Of a stretch of DNA of 48,319 bases, positions 45,756 through 48,319 are shown in pieces (the stretch's first letter is position 1; each line of letters starts with the position of its first letter). Origin of the DNA: Corynebacterium glucuronolyticum (GTDB lineage Bacteria > Actinomycetota > Actinomycetes > Mycobacteriales > Mycobacteriaceae); contig JALFAQ010000084.1 in NCBI GenBank assembly GCA_022772305.1, positions 1 through 48,319 on the forward strand. The letters are read 5' to 3'. The notes beneath the pieces are model-generated. The model had not been told where the DNA came from. It saw nothing but the letters and a program-made list of their open reading frames with translations, and did no database searches. Made by a program: the position numbers and the translations under genes.

Positions 45756-45838
45756 TAGACAGAGCGGTTTGTTTGCTTTTCTCTGGCCGGGGAACTGGCA
45801 TTTTCGTCGCTGGGCGCTAATATAGACCATGCTGTCTA
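45756..45838 (+). promoter_or_regulatory. McbR-type operator and promoter of the MetE-like gene
   Basis: TAGAC-CATGCT-GTCTA at 45823-45838 is an exact match to TAGAC-N6-GTCTA, the operator of the corynebacterial sulfur and methionine repressor McbR. It overlaps a promoter made of CTGGCA (45795-45800), 17 bp, TAATAT (45818-45823). A second, degraded box TAGAC-N6-GTTTG is at 45756-45771. The eight-base sequences CTAGACAG (45755-45762) and CTGTCTAG (45832-45839) are exact inverted copies. The start codon is 40 bp after the exact box. Confidence 0.75.
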
Positions 45839-45878
45839 GCGCAGTGGTTAATGACACGAGAGACGGAAGGACATCGCA

Positions 45879-47078
45879 ATGGCGAACAAGATTTTGACTA
45901 CGCACGTGGGCTCGCTGCCCCGTACCCCGGAACTGTTGGAGGCGAACCTAAAGCGCAAGGAGATCGGCGAGGAAGCTTTCCGCGAGATCCTCACTAACTC
46001 CGTCAACGACGTGGTTAAGCGCCAGGTCGACCTCGGCATCGATATCGTCAACGAGGGTGAGTACGGCCACGTCACCTCCGGCGCTGTTGACTACGGTGCG
46101 TGGTGGAATTATTCCTTCACTCGTCTCGGTGGGCTCACCATCACGGATGAGGATCGATGGGCGAACGAAGACAAGATTCGTTCCACCCCCGGCAATATCC
46201 AGCTCACCAGCTTCCAGGACCGTCGCGATAGGCAGCGTTTCCGTGAAGTGTACGAGGATCCGAACGGTGGCGTCCTCGTTGGCCGTGCGTCTGTTGGTAA
46301 CCCGAAGTTCACGGGTCCCATTACCTACATCGGCAGGGAACAGGTGGAAACCGATGTTCAGCTTCTCAAGAACGCCATCGACACTGCCGGTGGCGACAAG
46401 GGCTTTGTAGCAGCTCTGTCTCCCGGATCTGCTGCACGTTTGAAGAACGAGTTCTACTCCTCAGACGAAGAGGTTGTCTACGCTTGTGCCGATGCTCTCG
46501 CGCAGGAGTATAAGGTAATCACCGACGCGGGCTTTACCGTTCAGTTCGATGCCCCTGATCTAGCCGAGTCGTGGGACCAGATCAACCCGGAGCCGTCGCT
46601 CGATGATTACAAGAAGTGGCTGCAAATCCGCATCGATGCGCTTAACCACGCCATCAAGGATCTCCCGCGTGAGCTGACACGTCTGCACATCTGCTGGGGC
46701 TCCTGGCACGGCCCGCACTCCACCGATATTCCGTTCGCCGATATCGCCGATCAGATCCTGGAGGTCAAGGCCGGAGGTTACTCCTTCGAGGGCGCATCGC
46801 CGCGGCACGCCCACGAGTGGCGCGTGTGGCAGGACCACACCCTGCCGGAAAACACCGTCATCTACCCGGGTGTCATCTCCCACTGCGTCAATGCCATCGA
46901 GCACCCGCGCCTCGTTGCCGACCGCATCATCCGCTTCGCTGAGCTCGTTGGCCCCGACAAGGTCATCGCTTCCTCCGACTGTGGTCTCGGTGGTCGCATC
47001 AACTCGGAGATTGCATGGGCGAAGCTTGAGTCCCTCGTCGAGGGCGCTGAGATCGCCAGCAAGGAACTGTTCGGGTAA
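45879..47078 (+). CDS. Short MetE-like (cobalamin-independent methionine synthase family) protein
   Basis: This 399-residue protein has only the catalytic C-terminal barrel of MetE, about half the length of full MetE, and begins THVGSLPRTPELL. The zinc-ligand pattern is kept: H270 and C272 in LHICWGSWHGPH, probably E304 in YSFEGASP, and C368 in SSDCGLGGR. Such short proteins include methionine synthases without the N-terminal domain and alkyltransferases such as coenzyme M transferases; the methyl donor and acceptor are not known here. The McbR-type operator favours a role in sulfur-amino-acid metabolism. The start is ATG 45879 with GGAAGGA upstream. Confidence 0.85.
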   Translation: MANKILTTHVGSLPRTPELLEANLKRKEIGEEAFREILTNSVNDVVKRQVDLGIDIVNEGEYGHVTSGAVDYGAWWNYSFTRLGGLTITDEDRWANEDKIRSTPGNIQLTSFQDRRDRQRFREVYEDPNGGVLVGRASVGNPKFTGPITYIGREQVETDVQLLKNAIDTAGGDKGFVAALSPGSAARLKNEFYSSDEEVVYACADALAQEYKVITDAGFTVQFDAPDLAESWDQINPEPSLDDYKKWLQIRIDALNHAIKDLPRELTRLHICWGSWHGPHSTDIPFADIADQILEVKAGGYSFEGASPRHAHEWRVWQDHTLPENTVIYPGVISHCVNAIEHPRLVADRIIRFAELVGPDKVIASSDCGLGGRINSEIAWAKLESLVEGAEIASKELFG

Positions 47079-47149
47079 GAGACTTTAGGGAAGGAATCCA
47101 CTTCCTCCTAGGGGAAGGGAATTCGTTGTGCCGGAAAGTGATACACATG

Positions 47150-47180
47150 AAATAAGGGGACCGCTCGGTCCCCTTATTCC
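47150..47180. terminator. Bidirectional terminator after the MetE-like gene
   Basis: AATAAGGGGACCG pairs perfectly with CGGTCCCCTTATT around a 2-nt loop (CT). It lies between convergent genes. Confidence 0.85.
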
Positions 47181-47260
47181 TGTAGGGAGCAAATTGGGAT
47201 TCTTTAAAAGCGCGAATCTACTGAAAAATCTCGTTCGCCCCCCCACTTGATCGCAGTCGA

Positions 47261-47572
47261 CTAGAGACTGATGACAATTGCCACAATGATCAGGATCGCC
47301 ATGAGTGAGGCGAAGACTAGTAGACGTTGACGGTTTGTCACGACGTATGCCGAATCAACTGAAGACGTAGCATTATTCTTTACAACGAAAAATGTTACGA
47401 CGGTTAGAACAGTAAATTCCAAAAGCCATGCCCAAGCCGGAAGTTCCAACTTTGTCATTACGATTGCTGAACCTGCCGTAATGCTCGCTCCGATCATCGT
47501 GGCATAGACCCATATAGGCATCTTGATGCCCAATGGTGACGAAATGGTGCTTTTTGCAGAAGGTTTACTCAT
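47261..47572 (-). CDS. Small membrane protein with about three helices, candidate immunity protein
   Basis: This 103-residue protein has three hydrophobic segments (about 19-40, 43-60 and 80-102) with a basic/polar loop SYVVTNRQR-like between the last two. I do not recognise the family. The start is ATG 47572 with AAAGG upstream; an in-frame codon at 47674 would overlap the upstream gene. It lies 22 bp downstream of the secreted-protein gene and is probably co-transcribed. Small multi-helix membrane proteins in this position often protect a producer from its own peptide toxin; here that is an inference. GC is low: 23 and 26 of 60 bases in 47341-47400 and 47401-47460. Confidence 0.65.
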   Translation of the reverse strand: MSKPSAKSTISSPLGIKMPIWVYATMIGASITAGSAIVMTKLELPAWAWLLEFTVLTVVTFFVVKNNATSSVDSAYVVTNRQRLLVFASLMAILIIVAIVISL

Positions 47573-47594
47573 TTGAACCTTTTCTCTTTGGTAG

Positions 47595-48137
47595 CTAGCA
47601 ACTTGCAGCTGTAATGCCTGCGCCGACTGCGACACCGCAGCCGAACCCTCCGACACCACCGGTAGCTGCTCCAACAGGCGCGCAGACTAGCGCATCTGCA
47701 GCGACATTGATTCCGAGCGCAACCCATTTATTGTCGATACACCGGGCTGCGACTCCGTCTGCGCTGCCAGCGTAGATGACATCGTTCGCGAACTTTAGAA
47801 CAACCCCGTCGGGCAGATCTGCTCTGATGCTTCCTACAAGTTGTCCGTTCCGATCGTAAGTGTTGATCAAGTCGCCTTCGATCTCGACACGGTCTCCATC
47901 CAGAGTATGCGGAACAATAGCATTTTCGGAGATGTCAAAGGTACGGGTACCTTCTGGCGACTTGAACCAGAAAGCGTGAGTTTGATCGACGCTTTGTTCG
48001 TTGCCACAGTTTTCTTGGGAAGGGGAGGAAGAGGCGTCGGACGGCGTTGCATTACTCGCTGTAGGAAAAGCGATTGCCCCTATGGCAATAAGGAATGAGG
48101 TTGCTTTCTTGAGGGGGAATACGCTCATTTTGAACAT
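47595..48137 (-). CDS. Secreted protein with a Gly/Cys-rich hydrophobic C-terminus, candidate bacteriocin precursor
   Basis: This 180-residue protein has a Sec-type signal peptide (basic PLKK, hydrophobic core, probable cleavage after SNA at about residue 30). The middle domain of about 90 residues is beta-like and acidic. The last 45 or so residues are hydrophobic, with four cysteines spaced among glycines and alanines: RCIDNKWVALG, ALVCAPVGAATGG, then GGFGCGVAVGAG and a final ASC. Precursors of halocin-C8-like and other proteolytically released bacteriocins have this plan. No family is recognised with certainty. The start is ATG 48137 with AAAGGA close upstream; an ATG at 48128 is possible. 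Confidence 0.65.
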   Translation of the reverse strand: MFKMSVFPLKKATSFLIAIGAIAFPTASNATPSDASSSPSQENCGNEQSVDQTHAFWFKSPEGTRTFDISENAIVPHTLDGDRVEIEGDLINTYDRNGQLVGSIRADLPDGVVLKFANDVIYAGSADGVAARCIDNKWVALGINVAADALVCAPVGAATGGVGGFGCGVAVGAGITAASC

Positions 48138-48210
48138 TGTCCTTTCTTGGAAAAGCTGGTTTGGGGATGCTCAAGTCAAATGTAACGGCGAGGTTTTGAG
48201 TAGCGGGGGC

Positions 48211-48252
48211 GGGTTGGTCGGATAACGGGTGCGGGTCGGTCGGGTAGCGGTT
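48211..48252. repeat. Tandem 20-bp repeat at 22-bp spacing, operator-like
   Basis: GGGTTGGTCGGATAACGGGT (48211-48230) and GGGTCGGTCGGGTAGCGGTT (48233-48252) agree at 16 of 20 positions and are offset by 22 bp, about two helical turns. They lie between the secreted-protein gene and the gene starting at 48309. Confidence 0.45.
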
Positions 48253-48266
48253 AAGACTGTTTGCAT

Positions 48267-48285
48267 CCAGCACACAGGGTGCTGG
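48267..48285. other. Hairpin in the leader of the right-edge gene
   Basis: CCAGCAC and GTGCTGG form a perfect 7-bp stem with a 5-nt loop, 24 bp before the GTG at 48309. Confidence 0.4.
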
Positions 48286-48308
48286 TGTTAACTTTGGAGG
48301 TCTTTTCC

Positions 48309-48319
48309 GTGACTGATTT
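48309..48319 (+). CDS. Start of a gene running off the right edge
   Basis: GTG 48309 follows a perfect GGAGG at eight bases and opens a frame reading M-T-D before the window ends. Only the first codons are present, so the product cannot be named. The ribosome-binding site is the evidence. Confidence 0.5.

Noticed and set aside
1..48319. CRISPR arrays, tRNA or rRNA genes, insertion sequences, prophage
   Set aside because: I looked for regular 25-40 bp repeats, cloverleaf-like sequences, transposase motifs and phage genes and saw none; a tRNA or repeat-finder run would settle this.

Overview
The window is chromosomal DNA from a mycolic-acid actinobacterium, most probably a Corynebacterium. Four things suggest this: the dcw cluster order (mraZ, rsmH, ftsL, ftsI, murE, murF, mraY, murD, ftsW, murG, murC, ftsQ, ftsZ, pgeF, yggS, sepF, yggT, divIVA, with no ftsA and no ddl); the adjoining mptA-idsA pair for lipomannan and prenyl diphosphate synthesis; an actinobacterial-type ileS T-box; and a TAGAC-N6-GTCTA box matching the corynebacterial McbR operator. 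The species cannot be named from sequence reading alone. No rRNA, tRNA, insertion sequence, prophage or CRISPR array was recognised.

Layout. Positions 1-294 are an edge region without a secure gene. Positions 295-3623 (minus strand) hold mptA, idsA and a GNAT acetyltransferase. Positions 3804-4797 hold a HEPN-type protein and a DUF3040 membrane protein. Positions 4798-5234 are a regulatory region with three exact copies of a 16-bp MraZ-box core, two of them inverted. Positions 5235-25523 are the division and cell-wall cluster: lipid II synthesis (MurC-F, MraY, MurG), septal peptidoglycan assembly (FtsI, FtsW, FtsL, FtsQ), the Z-ring and its anchor (FtsZ, SepF), and polar growth (DivIVA). The cluster carries an mraW-type structured RNA before rsmH and an intrinsic terminator between mraY and murD that probably splits it into transcription units. 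Positions 25592-29039 hold a T-box leader and ileS.

Positions 29236-41749 hold housekeeping and envelope genes: an RhtA-like exporter, an amino-acid permease followed closely by dinB, an asparaginase, an MTB12-like lipoprotein, an ABC-F ATPase, a lipoprotein, lspA-rluD, a second lipoprotein and rarD. Many starts here have a -10 hexamer 6-8 nt upstream and no Shine-Dalgarno, which suggests leaderless mRNAs. Positions 41923-47078 hold dnaE and a short MetE-like protein behind the McbR-type operator.

The right end (47261-48137) has clearly lower GC. It encodes a secreted protein with a glycine- and cysteine-rich hydrophobic C-terminus and a small membrane protein, which together form a candidate antimicrobial/immunity pair. 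That locus, the T-box leader with a 12-nt perfect complement to its own ribosome-binding region, the inverted MraZ boxes and the McbR-type operator are the points most worth checking.
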